Shown here piece by piece: positions 25,980 through 40,190 of a DNA stretch of 64,000 nt. Each line of letters begins with the position of its first letter. Positions within the stretch are counted from its first letter, which is position 1. Source of the DNA: Sitta carolinensis (taxonomy: Eukaryota > Chordata > Aves > Passeriformes > Sittidae); the NCBI GenBank assembly GCA_032173965.1, contig CM063294.1, positions 5,440,452 to 5,504,451 of the forward strand. The letters run 5' to 3'. Under the pieces are notes generated by a model. That model made no database searches. It worked only from the letters and a program-made list of their open reading frames with translations, and was not told where the DNA came from. The position numbers and the translations under genes were made by a program.

Positions 25980-26013
25980 GTAAGCTATTTAATCATGTAA
26001 GCTATTTAATCAT
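25980..26013. repeat. Perfect 17-bp tandem duplication
   Basis: The 17-mer GTAAGCTATTTAATCAT occurs twice head to tail (25980-25996 and 25997-26013) with no mismatch, indicating a recent slippage or short duplication event. Confidence 0.95.
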
Positions 26014-27500
26014 TAACACAAATATGTTCAACACAGGTGTTTCTGTAACCATGAAAGACTGGAAAATCTGTAGAGTTCATTGGCTTTTACACATAGTGGC
26101 CTAATGTTAACATGCTGGGCTGCAGTAACAAAAACTAAGAGTCAAGATCTCCTTGGGATTCTTTTCTTATTCTGTCTCTTTATCCACATGCATTTTGTCA
26201 TTTCAGATTTTGGAAAAGAAGTGTATTTAGAAGGAAAAGACAGCAGTTTTGGTTTTTTTTACAGAAGTTAATTTAGGTACTTAGTGTGTGTCTCAAAAAG
26301 CAAACAAACAAACAAACAAACCCAAAAAACTGCACCTGCATAGTTGGGGAATGCTTCTCTTTTTCCAGCTTGTATATTTTTCTAAAATAGACTTATATGT
26401 TGAAAATTTAAAAGTGCAACCTATACCCATTAATTTGATTATTCAGGTTGTGTGTAATCCTTGCTTTTCCATATTATAATCCTGTCAGATTTTCCCAGAG
26501 ATTCCAACAAGGTAAAAATGAAACACAGTGCATATAATACACTCAATATACATAAAGTGGCAGCTGGAAATACTTCATGCTCCAGCCATGACCAAAGGGA
26601 CAGAGGTGATTAGGGAAGATCTACTGATTCCTGAGCTTCCTAATGTTTGATTTCTTATGTCTTTTGGGGCAGTTGCCCAAAAGCCTGTATACCGGTGGGC
26701 TCCTCGGTCAGACAAGAAGTGCATAGTCCAGAGTCCAGGCAACTGATGATATCTAGGAAAATATTCCTCTAAGAGCATTTGACAGAGTGGCACTGGCAGT
26801 GTGAATCAGGGCCCATGATAAGAGCAGAGCAAAAGGGGAGAGCTGGAGTGTTGTGGACCTGCTCCAGTGGCCCAGCACAGCCACACTCCATCCTGGAGCT
26901 GCGTTTGCTCCGTGCCTGCTCTGCATCTGCTGCTCCAGCACCTGCTCGTTACTGCTGCAGTAACTGCTTACACAGAATACCTACAGCCTTTTCTTTCACT
27001 TCCTCTCTTTTACACCATTCCTGCTGTTCCTAACAACAGACAAGTTCCTAACCCACCCTCTGTTCCTGGGAGTTCACCATTTCCAGGTGCTGCTCTGCCC
27101 CTAGGGTAAGTCCTGACTGCACTTGCAGATGTTTAGTGCCCTCGTCCCCTCAGTGCCACAAAAGAGAGGCAAACATCAAAGCCCTGATCAATAGCTGTCC
27201 TCAGGAAGCCTTTGGTAGAATTCTGTTTAGAAAAAGTATGTGGAACTCAACCTTAGATCTCAACAAGGAGGCATGGCTCGCAAGTTCTATTGATTGAAAA
27301 AATAAAATAAAGCCACATGAAAATGCAGGTTGTAGGGCAAAGGGAGAGTTTTGTAAAAATCAGGCTCTCGACAAGTTGAGTCTCCTAATCTGAACTCAGG
27401 TAGTGACACTTCTGTTTTTGTAAAATTCTCAGTAAATGACACATTGCAGAAGGTGCTCCCCTCCACCCGGGACTCAAACAGAAGTTGACAATACAGGGCA
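26014..27500. other. Non-coding DNA before the TATC array
   Basis: A (CAAA)n tract lies at 26297-26323. A GC-richer patch at 26790-27110 produces overlapping open frames without domains. The bases just before the array (27436-27500) show no known element. Confidence 0.5.
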
Positions 27501-27947
<447 letters not shown>

Positions 27948-29413
27948 ACCCCTGCTTTGTTTACTTATCACAAGCAATGGAAAACAAAGCACTGTTTCCT
28001 TGAGAAATTTCTTGGCCATGATGAATGAGAAAAAATTGCTGCGGATGTTTATTTTATTGAGGCAGGCTAACAAATAAAGCTAGTGCATCAAAATATGGAT
28101 GCTGCATTATGTGCTAAAGTATTTCACTGAAATATTTTCTTTGAATTTGTAATTGAGGAAGTGGTTAATTTAGGTTTGATGGAGTTGCACTGAACTCTTT
28201 CTTTTCTTTCCCACAAAGAAATTTGAAACACAACTCTTTTTATCATGTTTATCTTAAGCAGAAATCATGAGTTTTATTCTAGGATAGTATAATTTTGCAA
28301 TATTACAAGTTTGGGACCAATACAAAAACATAATATTTGTATGCATTAATGAACTACCCAGGAACTAAATACTTTACAGATTAAGGACATACAGAGTGTG
28401 AGAATCTCTGTGGAAGGGACAAATGAAGTGCTGTAAAAACATCACCTCACACAGAATTCTCTGCCTCATAGATATATTGTGTTTATCATAGTTTTAGATA
28501 ATAACAACAATAAAATTACAAAACAATTTTGTACTTTACTTTTCCAGTGTCCTCCTTTTATGACCTTCTCTATGCTTAAGAAGCATTAACCCATTATGCC
28601 TCACATGGTTTTTGGTTTACTATTATTATCATCAACATCAGAACACTAAATCTCTATGATAAAAATATTATTAAACTTTTGCAGATAAGGCTCTGGAAAA
28701 GAAATTAAATCACGTGGCTTGACAAGCCAGCAGCAGAACACGAATGTCTTCACTGTAACTAAACTTACATACACAAATCTCTGGTTTTGGGTAGTTAAAA
28801 ATAAATAGAGAAGAGATTCTTATTTCTCATCATAGTGCTGTCACCTCTCAATCTAGATTTACACTGACACTCTCCAGGGCAGGATTAGAAGTTATGGAAC
28901 AGCTTCTGTAAAAGCAGAAGCTCTGAGAGCCAGGGCAGCTCTGTCTGCCTAAGGGAGGGATATAATAAAGGTTTAACCTCTTAATTTTGGGGAGTTGAAA
29001 GAAAATACCCAGGTGCTATCAGCTGGTAAAACAAATACAAACACATTCTTTAATACAAATGTATTTCCTTTTAAATAAAGTGTTTTTGCAATTTTGTGTA
29101 TCTCTATACAATGGGAAGCTTGTAAAAATTGTCTTTCATTCAGCAAAAAATAGATATAAGCCAAGATAGTATTTGATAGGTGACTGGAAAAATTTCTATC
29201 TTTTCAGTCCTGAGTATTCTGCTCATTTGGCATAAAGAGAAGTTTACATATCCACCCCAAAGCAGTGCCAACATGAGAGGCAAGAAGACCTTAATACCCA
29301 CAGCTGAGCAGCTCCTGTCAAGCCTTCAGATACACCATCAACAAAGAGATTTCAGTGACCCTCTGCCTGCTTGGGCTGAGGTCACAACACTCAGGAGATT
29401 GGGTTTAAACTCT
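27948..29413. other. AT-rich DNA without recognisable gene
   Basis: Single-copy-looking sequence. No transposon tail, array or plausible exon is seen. Longest open frames are around 60 codons. Confidence 0.6.
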
Positions 29414-29489
29414 GTTTGTTTGTTTGTTTGTCTGTTTGTTTGTGGATTATGTTTGTTTTTTGTTTTTTTTTTTTGTTTTTTGTTTTGTT
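29414..29489. repeat. (GTTT)n / T-rich tract
   Basis: GTTT tetranucleotides followed by T runs broken by single G. It is a simple repeat of the same A/C (T/G) type seen elsewhere in the window. Confidence 0.9.
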
Positions 29490-32400
29490 CCAGGCAACAC
29501 TAATGTTTGTGAAATGCTTCCTTGTATGGGAAGTCAAGATTCACAGTAAAATGGTTGCAGAAGTTTCTTGAGAATAGAGGTCAGAATTGTTATGTAAGTA
29601 TTAACAATAACTTGAACCAGGAGAATGAATAACAGTCTCTAAGTGTCATTCACACCAGTGTACCACAAGTCATCATTTCAATCATTATTGCAATTATTCC
29701 TGTAACAGCTCTGGGAAAAAACAATATTCCCTAGTAAGCATTAAGGAAGGAAGAAAAGCAAGAAAAAATAAAATTAGGCTTGCATCATTTAAATGAAAAG
29801 TTCGTGCCAAATATGAAATAAGAAAAAGAATTAAAATGTACATTGTTTTATGTATATGCAATATAGAACTATATCACTTCCAAATCGAAATATGCATGAA
29901 ATATTGAAAGATCAATGTGAAAGCTAAAATATCAAAGCTAATTAAGAAAATTAACAATTTGGTATTTTACTGAAAATGCACGTAATTAGAATTACAACAG
30001 CACAATATGTGCTTGGAGAAGATTGAAATACAACACCAGTGTGAGGGTTCTGCACAGAACGGAAAAATTGGCTGTGAGGGAAGAGAAACCAAGTTACTTT
30101 ACGATCTTTCCTGTGAGGGAAGGGATGACAAGTGTGCTTCCTTGGCTTTGTTGCCTCTTCTCCTCTACTCTGTGGCACACTGTCAAATCTGAAATGGTCT
30201 TAGAATTCAACCAGCCTCTCATTCTGGATAAACAAATGAAATATGTGAAAGAGGATTATTGTGATTAAAATCATCACCAGAGTGATTTTGCCACAAGAAA
30301 TTATATAAAAAGCTTTTTCTTCTATACTTTCAAATTAATCTCCTTTTGCAAACACACAGATTCTATGGAGTAGATGCTCATAGGTGTGTTTAAGTGAGGT
30401 ATGTAAATGTGTTTACCCTGTTACCAGAGATGTACATTTTAATCCCTGTTCTCTCTAGTTTATTCACATCGATTCAAAAAAAGGAAAATAATTCCTTTCA
30501 TTACCATCAGGCACAAACTGTGTTGGAAAATGTCACTTTACCTTTTCAGCCTAGCCTTGCCAAGGGCCTCCCCAGCCCTGGGGGTGCTGAAGTGCCCCAC
30601 GGGCAGCAACCAGAGTCTCCTTCCAGGAGCATGGATTGAATTCCAGCGGCTCTTGCTGGAGCACAAGGACACTGAAGCAGCAGCTGAGGTGAACCTGCCT
30701 CCATGCTCTCTGTGCTAACAGCCTAGAATGAGCCCGTGGCATTTGCAACTTGAGCATTCTATAAACCTTTTTCTGCTCTATTGAGAAATAATAGTCCTAC
30801 CTTTGAAAGGGTGGCCCTTGGCCTGGAAAGAAGGGTGGTGTACCAAGATAATTATGGACAGTTTTTCCAGGAGGGTTGGTTTGTCTGTGTGTTTTCATGC
30901 TTTGGAGTAGAGGGCCAATGTGACAAACAGCATTTTTTGTTCCAAAGTAAGATGGCTACTCTGTAGTAGAATCAGTTTAAAGAAGATTTTTGTCATTGAA
31001 CTGGAAAAGAAAAAGATAGGCTTGTCACTTTCCCTCATTTTTTCGTAGAGGAGGAGTATGTTAAAGATTTCAACAGTGATATTCTTAGACAACTTCAATT
31101 TCACATGAAAGCATGCTTCTGCCTTCTCTGCCTCTCCTGTACTATATTGATAGGTCTTTGGTTGTGCCTACTGTTGTGAAGAAAATTAGCTCTTTCTCAT
31201 TTCCACTTCAAAACACTGCCTGGCAGGACCATCCTCTTCCTTACCTCCAGTGCATGTAGTTTAGAAAGTGCCTTAGAGGAAGATTCTGGTAAAAGTATGA
31301 ATACAGTACATGATTTCAGGAAGGAATAAAACCACATCTGCAAATACATGTATATATTAATGCACGCTCACAAATGTACATAAATATTTAGCATGTGTGC
31401 AAATATACTCATAAATGTGTGTGTACATTTCAATATATGCAAACAAGTGCATTAATGTACAACTAAACATACAAACCTCAATGCAACATACAGATATAAT
31501 TTAATTTTCAATTAACTTGCAATCAGAAGCTTGGGTACTATTTGTGCTCACACCCACATGAGCATTTGTCCTTGTCAGCCAAACCCACAAAGATTTTATA
31601 GATATGACTGCAAGAGTAATAAAATTAAAATTAAACAATTATTACTATCATCATCAAATTGATGGATGGGAGGATAAGAATGCTGCATTTGCTTTGAAAA
31701 CTCCTTTTCCTCTGCCACTGAGGACATGTCTGCTCTTTCCCCAAATGCCAATGATTTGAGGAGGAATGGAAGATTGTGCAGAAGGTACTCCTGTGTGTTG
31801 AAGTGAATATTTCTTATGTGGGAAGTCCCAGTGGTCAGAAAACAAGGTGATTCCATGATTTATTAGCATTCAAACAAACTGTGCACAGATTCTCACACTC
31901 CTCGTATTGCCTTTAATATTCTGCACAGAATATCACATGGTTTTCTGTATACAGACAGATTCATGTGCAAATCTTGCAAACTGTACGCTTGTTCAAAGCA
32001 TATCTGAAGCAGAAACTATGCCTAACTCTCAAATTTATTAAGTAAAAATTATAAAGAGTGGCCAAATAAGTAAAGAAATACGAGGGAAAACAAAGTTCTA
32101 TGGAAATGTATTTCTAGAAATGACTTTTTACATGTCACTTGAGCAAATATCTCTAAAAAGGAAAAATCTTTCCTATGGGGAAGTAAAACATGGATTAATT
32201 TAATCCGTAATTTTTCTAATAAAATCTTTCAAAAATTCAAAATCTTGAATTGGCCTAAAGTATCAGATTCTATGAACATATGAATCTAGGAGATTCTTTG
32301 TAAACAATGACCATTAACAATTAATCCATCACATTCCTGCTTTTAGATAGAAAACTGGATTGGAGTTACAGTCAGGACTCCCAGCTTGCTTTTCTATGCC

Positions 32401-34256
32401 ATGTTCTGATTTTAAAGGTAGCAAGCATAACTTTTAGATCTTAGAGCTCTGATTAGATTTTCATCAAACTCTCTCCACTCCATATGAAATAAAAAGTCTC
32501 AGTTATTCTGACACTAAAATCTCTACAATTTTCTTCTGAACTTCCTTTCAAGCAATGAAACCACATAATTGTCTACCAGGCTTCAAAATTTTCCATTTTA
32601 CTCTTAATGTCTGCATGGAAATGAATCCCAGTACAGAGTGGACTTCTAAGTAATTTCTGGTTTTTCAGTGATTAACTGGTAATCACAGTTTGAATAATCC
32701 CAGTCTTCTCATTTGTGACTAATTATTACGTGCAGTTGTAAAGACTGTGGATAAAAAAAGCAGCAAGGCAGGCAAGATGACTTGCTGAAAGCACTCTGAA
32801 TTGTCTTGAGGGAAACTCCTCATTGCTGTGCCTTACCTGTTTGAGTAATAGTGTCTGGCAGTGCTGCATAATGTGTGCTCATTTTTGGAAGTTTGAGTGT
32901 TTTGGTGAGGAACAATTTGGATAATTGTACTGCAAAACTCCTGATTCAAAGGGTGAGGGTGGGAAGTGTGGTGTGTGCTTGCTGTCACCTGTATCTCTAA
33001 GGATGGAACTCACTTTGTATCTCAGTCAATTAAATTGCACTAATCTTTTTCTTAGTAACTATTCTGTAACTACTTAATTTTAAATAGTTCCATAAACCTC
33101 CTTAAATGATTAGGAGGGACAGAGACTTTTAGATAGCTGAGATTCTGGTCAGGCACACCCTTCAGTCACACAGCTTTGTGAGTTCTTTGACAGGAACAGC
33201 AGATCTGTTCCAGGAGAGATGGCATATGACAATTATCATATGGGCCAGAGAAGAATTTAAGGTTTGATTTCATCACTGTATGTTCTGTAGAAGAGATTTT
33301 CATAGGTAAAACTCCATTACTGCCTGCACATTGGCAAAGGAACTTGCATTCAGCAAACACAGGTAAATATAAATACCAAAGCTGGCACATGTAAAAGGTT
33401 ATGGATGTGCCTCAAAAGGCACTTGATAATGCAGGTGAGTACTGTATATTGTAACTAACCTCCTTCATGCAAACCACCAAGCAAAGTGAAAATGACAATA
33501 TAAACACATTTCTCAGTATGATCAGCATGATGAGAAGTCTCTCTCGTTTAGATTATTTTATTTCTGTTTTCTTTTGGCTTTCATAAAGACCACTCACCTG
33601 TGAACTGAGTGAATCATTTCTACAGGTATTGATTTAGGTGGAGACAGTTATCAGAAAACTCCAGGCCAAAGAAATTAAAAGCCCCTGCTGAGAAGATGCT
33701 GTGTGAATATTTCCCAGGGCTAATTTAACCCTGTAGAGCAGTGGCCCTGTCACACCTGCAAGAACAGATAATCAGAGGATGCTGAGAACACACAGACTCG
33801 GCCCACGCTGGCATCACCCAGGGCTGTGACTGCAGCAGGATCTGAGAGGGCAGCAGCTGCTCCTTGCAGATGAGGACCTGAGGAGCAGACATTTCCACCT
33901 CAGAAAAAGCACCGAGCTCCAGAGGGAGTCCCCGAGCCCTCAGCTGGGTGCTGCAGGACAGCAGGACAGCAGGAGAGCAGGAGAGCAGCACCTCCTCCAG
34001 CCCTGGCACGCCGTGGGCATGGCCCAGGAGGGCTGGGCAGGCAGTGCTGGAGGCGAGGGGTGCCTGTGTGGGGTGGGCACTCGGCTGCTGTTAATGGTAA
34101 CAGCTTGGTGCCACCAGCACCAACAGCTGCACCTCCTCCAGCTTGAGCCCCTACTAAAGAAGAGCCATTTACGGCATGTTTACCCCTGGCCACTTCATGA
34201 ACAGACCGCAGAACTTCTGAAGGTGGCTCACAGTTTAGGGCAAATAGCTGATTACA
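29490..34256. other. AT-rich DNA with two GC-richer blocks
   Basis: GC-richer blocks lie at 30540-30720 and 33720-34200. The second contains tandem copies of a ten-base GGACAGCAGG/GGAGAGCAGG motif at about 33954-33990. Open frames in both blocks overlap on opposite strands and lack domains. 31330-31500 is a low-complexity stretch rich in alternating purine-pyrimidine words such as ACATGTATATA and GTGTGTACAT, perhaps an eroded dinucleotide repeat. No gene is recognised. Confidence 0.5.
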
Positions 34257-34342
34257 AAAGAAAAAAAATCAAAATCCAAAACCAAACCAAACCAAACCAA
34301 ACCAAAAAAACCCAAAACAAACAAACAAACAAACAAAAAATA
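34257..34342. repeat. A/C-rich tract, (CCAAA)n and (CAAA)n
   Basis: An 86-base strand almost entirely A and C: five CCAAA-type pentamers, then a run of CAAA tetramers. It is a simple repeat. Confidence 0.92.
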
Positions 34343-34789
34343 ATTTAAAGAACAGCATGTCTTTCATCCACCGAGGTCTTTGCATATGGACAGGGGAAAG
34401 GGAACTTTTGCTTTCTCTGACATACTTGGAATTCCTGAAATTTAAACTAATTTGAAGGGAAAATTATGTAATTTAGATTTTTGAGAAAATGGAAGCTACC
34501 TATTTAAGACCTTCTCGGGCTAGTAATAGAAGTTTGTGTGCTGGAAACCTTCTTTGAAATAAACCTGAAACAAGTTAGCTGGCAGGTAGGTTTGTGCTGC
34601 AAGGGATTCTGACAGCCTGTCAAAGTTCCACTTTTCTCACATTCAATCAACCTCTCTCTTCTAAAGAAAGCAAAAAATATGTCAAAATGACAGCTGCTGA
34701 AGCATAGCAGGAGCAGCAGCCAGCTAACTGCTAGGCCTATTACCTTAGGAAAAAAATCAGGGAAAACTTGTGTAAATGGCACACACAAT

Positions 34790-35110
34790 GAATAGGCTTA
34801 TAATTTCTCTGGTCAAGTAATGACTCAATTAAAGGCTAATTAACCCTTCAGCTACTGTTACTAATGTCTCCACAACTATTTTTAAATTATTATTATTTTG
34901 AGGTTTTGGCTCATATGGCAGCAACAAACTGATTTACAATGGGATTACTTTGATGCTTCTAATGACTTTCCAAAATTAATTTGCCACAACATTGAGTAGA
35001 ATTAATTTGAAAGCAAATCCAGCAGAGACAATAATATAATTATATGGGATTTTAAGCTGCTGTATTATATTGGGTCAATATAATCTTGATGATCTTAAAA
35101 GCTGGAGGAA
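34790..35110. promoter_or_regulatory. Candidate conserved non-coding element rich in homeodomain cores
   Basis: A non-repetitive AT-rich segment with many homeodomain-type cores, including TAATTA at 34838-34843 and several AATTAA/TTAATT words around 34975-35010. It lacks the homopolymers common in the flanks. Such texture is typical of developmental enhancers in vertebrate gene deserts. This is inference only, because TAATTA is frequent by chance in DNA this AT-rich. Confidence 0.25.
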
Positions 35111-36727
35111 GAAATAGCAAATAATTTGTTTGTCTGAGGGCTCAGTTACTGCAAATGCTTCTCAGTAGAACTTTCTGTGTGCAGAGAGCATCACACGCTC
35201 ACCCAACCTGCTCAGATTTCAAGAGGTCTGGTTCAGATCTCTGTCCCATTCCCTTCAGTTTAGTGCTGGTTTTGCCAGCAGTAAATTCTTTTGGCAATGG
35301 CAAGAACCTGGTCTTAGACTGGAAGGCTTAAATGCACGTTCTGCCAGTCTTTCTCTGATAACTCCGTCTTTATACCTCAGCTAAACCTGACTGGAATCTC
35401 AGGACAAAGAAAGGCAATGCTCTGACTGCATGGCTCAATTTCAAAAGTCTTCTGCAAACAACAGAGCTCCTCAAGCTTCTCAAAGAAAGGTCATAAAAGC
35501 CTTTTTCTGGGAAAATCTTAAGCAACATAAATATACAGGAGGCTCCTGACAGTAAAGGTGTGTGTGCACACAGAAAGTGTGAGCCAGGGACCAGGCATAT
35601 GAACGTGGAGCTCCCAAAGATAGAGATACAGGGTGGATTTGTCCTAACACCTTTAGCTACACACTTTACCCTTGACATCTTGTACTCCAAAGTTTGAAAA
35701 AGAAATGGCATTAGGGTTTTTTTACGAGTGTGAGAAGCTTTAGATAGACAAGGTACAAACACTGTAAAATAATACATCTGAAAAGCTGGTACTGAGAATT
35801 CTGGTACTGAGAATTATTTGTTAGAGCTGGAAACAATACACCCTATATTCCCATCGTGGGAGGTATGAGTGATATATGTTATTTCCAACCCCCTCTTTAG
35901 TAGCTTTTAGTGCTTCTAATTGCACATCTTCTAATGCAAAGTAAAAGCAGGCTAAGTCCTACCATGGAAATCATCTCACACAAAATCCAACCACTTCAAT
36001 TTATATGGCTTAATCTTTACTCAGCAGATCCTGCTTAAGTTTCAAAGTGCAGAGTGAAGTAAATCTCCTTTTAAAGGCTGTTGTCATTCACTTGCTCACT
36101 ATGGCTGAGAAGCAGCCTTCTGTGTGGGATGGGAATCTCTCTGTTACACTGAGTTATTCTATAAGGCTCTGAGAGCAAATTCCCTCTAAGTAATTTCAAA
36201 AGGAGAGGTTTCCAGCTGTGAGGCATGTTTGCTTCTGTTATATGAGCACCCTAATTACTCCACAAAGAGCATTATGTTCTCATACCCAACCTTTGAGAAA
36301 AATTACAATGATGTTGTGGTGATAAAAATGGGAGTGAGCAACAATCCCAAGAAAATCAAATTCAACAAGCCATTCTTGCTGTAGCCAACTGTGCAGTCTT
36401 AGTCACAGCCTTGACTTCCACATACTTCATTTAGAGAGAACAAAAAGCTGGTTTCCTTGTATATTACTGTAAACAGCCCCCACACAACCCTTAAATCTGC
36501 TTTCCTTAAAATTTCCATCTGCCTTCTGATTTGCCTTTGCTTGGGAAAGCAGCAAAGACTTTGAACTGGTATAACACATGCTTCATTCTGTCCCGTTGTT
36601 TTCATTAAGAATTAAGTTTAAATTCCAGCATCAAAATAATAGTCAGCAAAGAAATGGCAAGCTAAAGGACTACATTTTTTCTTCTTTATTTTTTTAGGAA
36701 TCTTCCTTTTCAAGTTATTTGGTGGCA
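35111..36727. other. AT-rich DNA with a small tandem duplication
   Basis: The 15-mer CTGGTACTGAGAATT is duplicated head to tail without mismatch at 35786-35800 and 35801-35815. A 135-codon minus-strand frame at 35370-35777 is Ser/Leu-rich, has no domain and looks like chance. No gene is recognised. Confidence 0.55.
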
Positions 36728-36797
36728 ATAAAAAAACCCAAACAAAACAAACAACAAAAAAACCCCTACAAAAATAAAATCCCAAACCAAAGAAACC
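36728..36797. repeat. A/C-rich tract
   Basis: Seventy bases of A with C and occasional T, including AAACAAAACAAACAAC. It is a low-complexity simple repeat. Confidence 0.85.
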
Positions 36798-39590
36798 TCA
36801 TAATTAAGGCCTCTGCAGAGTCATGGCAGCCCTGGAGGATTTACCTGTAAGAGTTCAGCACTGCTCATTAATTCCAATTCTCAGGCTGTTAAATACAGCT
36901 AAGCTCACTGCAGGATTACAAATTCAGACAGGAAGAGAAAACCAGGTCCCAGTTCTTTACAAGTGCTCATATTTTTATTTATTTTTATCACACTTCCCTG
37001 TATAGACAATAACTCCTGAGCTATTTCAATCTCTCTGACTCAATGCCTGTGTCAATCATGAGCCAAACATTTCATACACAAAAGTCTTCACCTGACATTA
37101 ATTCCTGATGTGGTGAAAACACACTGAGGGGATTTTGTAAATAGTTATTTACCAGAATCTGCAATTAACACATCTCCTATTAAAACATGATCATTTGCAT
37201 TCTTTTCAAAATTGCCTATCTAGGTAGAGCTTCACTGGGCTGCCTGGAGACTGAAGATGACAATATACAGAGTAGATACAGCAGAACAGCAAGCAAAGAG
37301 TGATTCCAGCTTGGTGAAGCCCCTACCCTGAGTGATGTGCCCTAGAGCCATTTCCTGGGGGAGAGGAAGATGTGGGAGAAGAAGAGAGCATTTCTGTGTA
37401 ATCAGAAAGCATCAAAAGATAGGAGGGGATTTATTTAGGATGGATGAGCCACGAGCAGGCACCAGAAAACGAATTGGAACCTGCATGTGACAAGATCAGC
37501 CTCTAACTATGATGTATGAAATGATTTCCTCCTAGTCTGTGAGGTACTTGGAAAAAGGGCTTCTGCTGGAGGCTCTTGGTGACATCTGGTGCTCCTGGGT
37601 GAGAAAAGTAAAATCAGAGGCGTGATCCTTCCATTTATCTTAAGGATACATCAATACATGGTTTTAAACACCCTGGAACATACCCGTGCTCTGCCCCTCC
37701 TTCTTAATTTCAGCTCTACAGAGCTCGAGCTTGATGCACACAGCTTGATTATAAAGCAGCCTGTCTCCCTGGGTGTTGGAGGTGACATCTCTCTGCCTAA
37801 GGGATTAACCAGGAGGGAAAGTTGATCTGAATATCCCGGGGAAGCAGAGTTCTATTGACTCTGTGAATCTCAGAATTGCTCATGCAGTAAAACAGGAGTT
37901 TTATCCAGCAGGAAAATGAGATCAAGATCTCTCAAGGGACCATGGAAACTCCTGCATCTCATTTGAGCATAAATAATCATGATAATCATCACATCCTCCT
38001 ATAACTGCCTGTACTTAGATTAAAATCAGGAAAAAAAAAGTGTAATTCTAGGTATATAGATCTACAGCTTACTGTATATGGACATTTTGCTAATACTTTC
38101 CAATGAGATATTCTGATCCAGAGTTAATTAAAAAAAAAAAAATTATATTTTGGTTGCCATGTTAAAAATAGTGGCTGAAATATATACATTGTATTCACTG
38201 TTTTTAGGACTTATCAGCAAAAATACCCCATCAATTTTAAGCAAAGAATAAGACATTATTTTAAAAATTTCATTGGAAAATTTTGAATAAATATCTCGAA
38301 CCAAAAATGTTTAATTCTAAATTAATGATGCAGCGTGTATACTAAAAAATGTTACTCCTTTCTGCCAAAATCTGATTCTAAGTAACCCACGCTTTTAGTC
38401 CTACATGTTGTGACAGCAAATTAAATATTTCTCCAAATCTAAATTGTTTAATGAGTTCAATCTAAACATGCAAAATATTTACTAAACTTAGATTCAATGA
38501 CTTCCATACAAATATACTCAAATATTTCAATATCTTTATCTTAAAATGGAATTGAATTTAGTGGCTTTCTGAAAACTGCAAATATATTTGTCAGAAGGGA
38601 TGATGCTAGGGCAACACACATACTGCTGTCTCTTCCATCATTTCTTTCCTAGAAAAGAGACTGCATTTTCTGGTGAAACTTAAATCTTTCACAATCAAAA
38701 TAAATTTTGTTTCAGTGACTTATTTCCATGAAGTATTTCTAACAATGATCAGCAGAGCCCAATAATCTGTGTTGTATGTTGTGCTCTGTAACTGTAGACC
38801 TGCTCTCAGTGGGACGCTTAGAAACTTCACCCCAAGAAATTTTCAAAGTGTTCCTCCACCACTGAATTGAATTTACACCTCAACTAAAGGGCCAAAATAC
38901 ATTAATACACTTATTTGGTAAATATATTAAAAAATACTTCATTCTGTATGGAGCAGCAGATTAAATAACCCTTATGACTTATTAAGGGAAAAAATATCTT
39001 GTGCCTGTCTCTCTGATACACATCAGAGATTTCGTGGGATGGTGCCAAGATTTCCTCCTGTATGTGACTGTCGGTCTACCAGCTAGTGCTGGTAAACATA
39101 TTATCGTGTGTTTGGTTTATAAAATGATTTGATCTAAGATTTAATTTGAAAACCCTTCATCTTCATATGTTGTTATACTTCTGTGAAGTAGTGCAGCTTT
39201 AATTTTATCAGTATGATAGTTGGGGATCTAGGAAAAATCTCTTCTTAGACCAACAGAAAACCAATTCTATTTGAGAGAGAGAGAAGAAAAAAAAATCTAT
39301 TAACAGACATCTAGTGCTTTCACAGGATTGATTCTTTTATGGAGCACTGGCACTTTTGGATGACCTGGCAGCAACAAAATCAAGGTGGTCTGTGCTATTT
39401 GACAGTTAGACAATCATTTATTCACACAAGCCTGGTAAGCTCTTTTCAAACTCCAGCAGGAGGAGAACTTCAATTAAGAGTGAAAAAAAAAGTTGTCCCT
39501 GATGTTATTAAAGTCAGAATAAAAGCAGGCTGCCCACCTCTCCTGTAACCTCAAGTTTTCAAGATATGACTCTCAGCCCTCTTTTTCCAA
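36798..39590. other. AT-rich DNA without recognisable gene
   Basis: Single-copy-looking sequence with A12 near 38131. Open frames are short and unremarkable. Several AT-rich stretches (38100-38560) contain TTAAAT/AATTAA words but no organised repeat. Confidence 0.55.
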
Positions 39591-40190
39591 GAGCCACCCA
39601 TGGTGCATCGCCCCAAAACTCAGCTGCCTCTCCAGCCTCCTGAAGGACCGGACTCTCACCCCGCCAGCTGACTGCTTCAGCCATCCCTGCAGGCACGTGG
39701 CACTGCAATAAAAAGAACGAGAAAAACAAAGAGGCCTCTTAGCTTTTCACAATGAACTGTGCTCAGTGAAGCGGGTGGGAAACCTCCAGACTACTTTGTT
39801 TAAAAAGACAGAGACTGCCGAAGTCACAGATCTTTCATCCCTTCTCTCCACTCCTTCCTTCCGCCCCTGTATCAGGCAAGACACCTCCGTGGGGAGGGCA
39901 TAAACATTGAGTGCTCACCAGTGCAGGTGGGTGACATTTGAAAGCCTTGCTCTTGTTCCCTTGAATTCATATTTTTTCCTTGCTACAGTTATGGCAGTGT
40001 ATTTAGAATGCAAGCTCTGCGCTGCCTCCAGCTCTGTGCCGAGCCCTCGCTGTTCGAGTGGGCCATGTGATGCCGTTACTGCTGCAGTATTAGCACATGA
40101 AAATGGCTTTTTGGCAAACAAGTAAATCAGAGACAAAGCATGCTATGCACAGACTGTAATTATGGCTGCATACTTTTTCATCATGGAGTG
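39591..40190. promoter_or_regulatory. Candidate conserved non-coding element
   Basis: A balanced-composition segment with scattered CpG pairs and no repeats, followed by a stretch (40080-40170) with AT-hook-like and octamer-like words (for example ATGCTATGCA and TGTAATTATGG). Overlapping open frames on both strands (39907-40125 plus, 39915-40136 minus) mirror each other and lack domains. Non-coding constraint is possible but untested. Confidence 0.22.
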
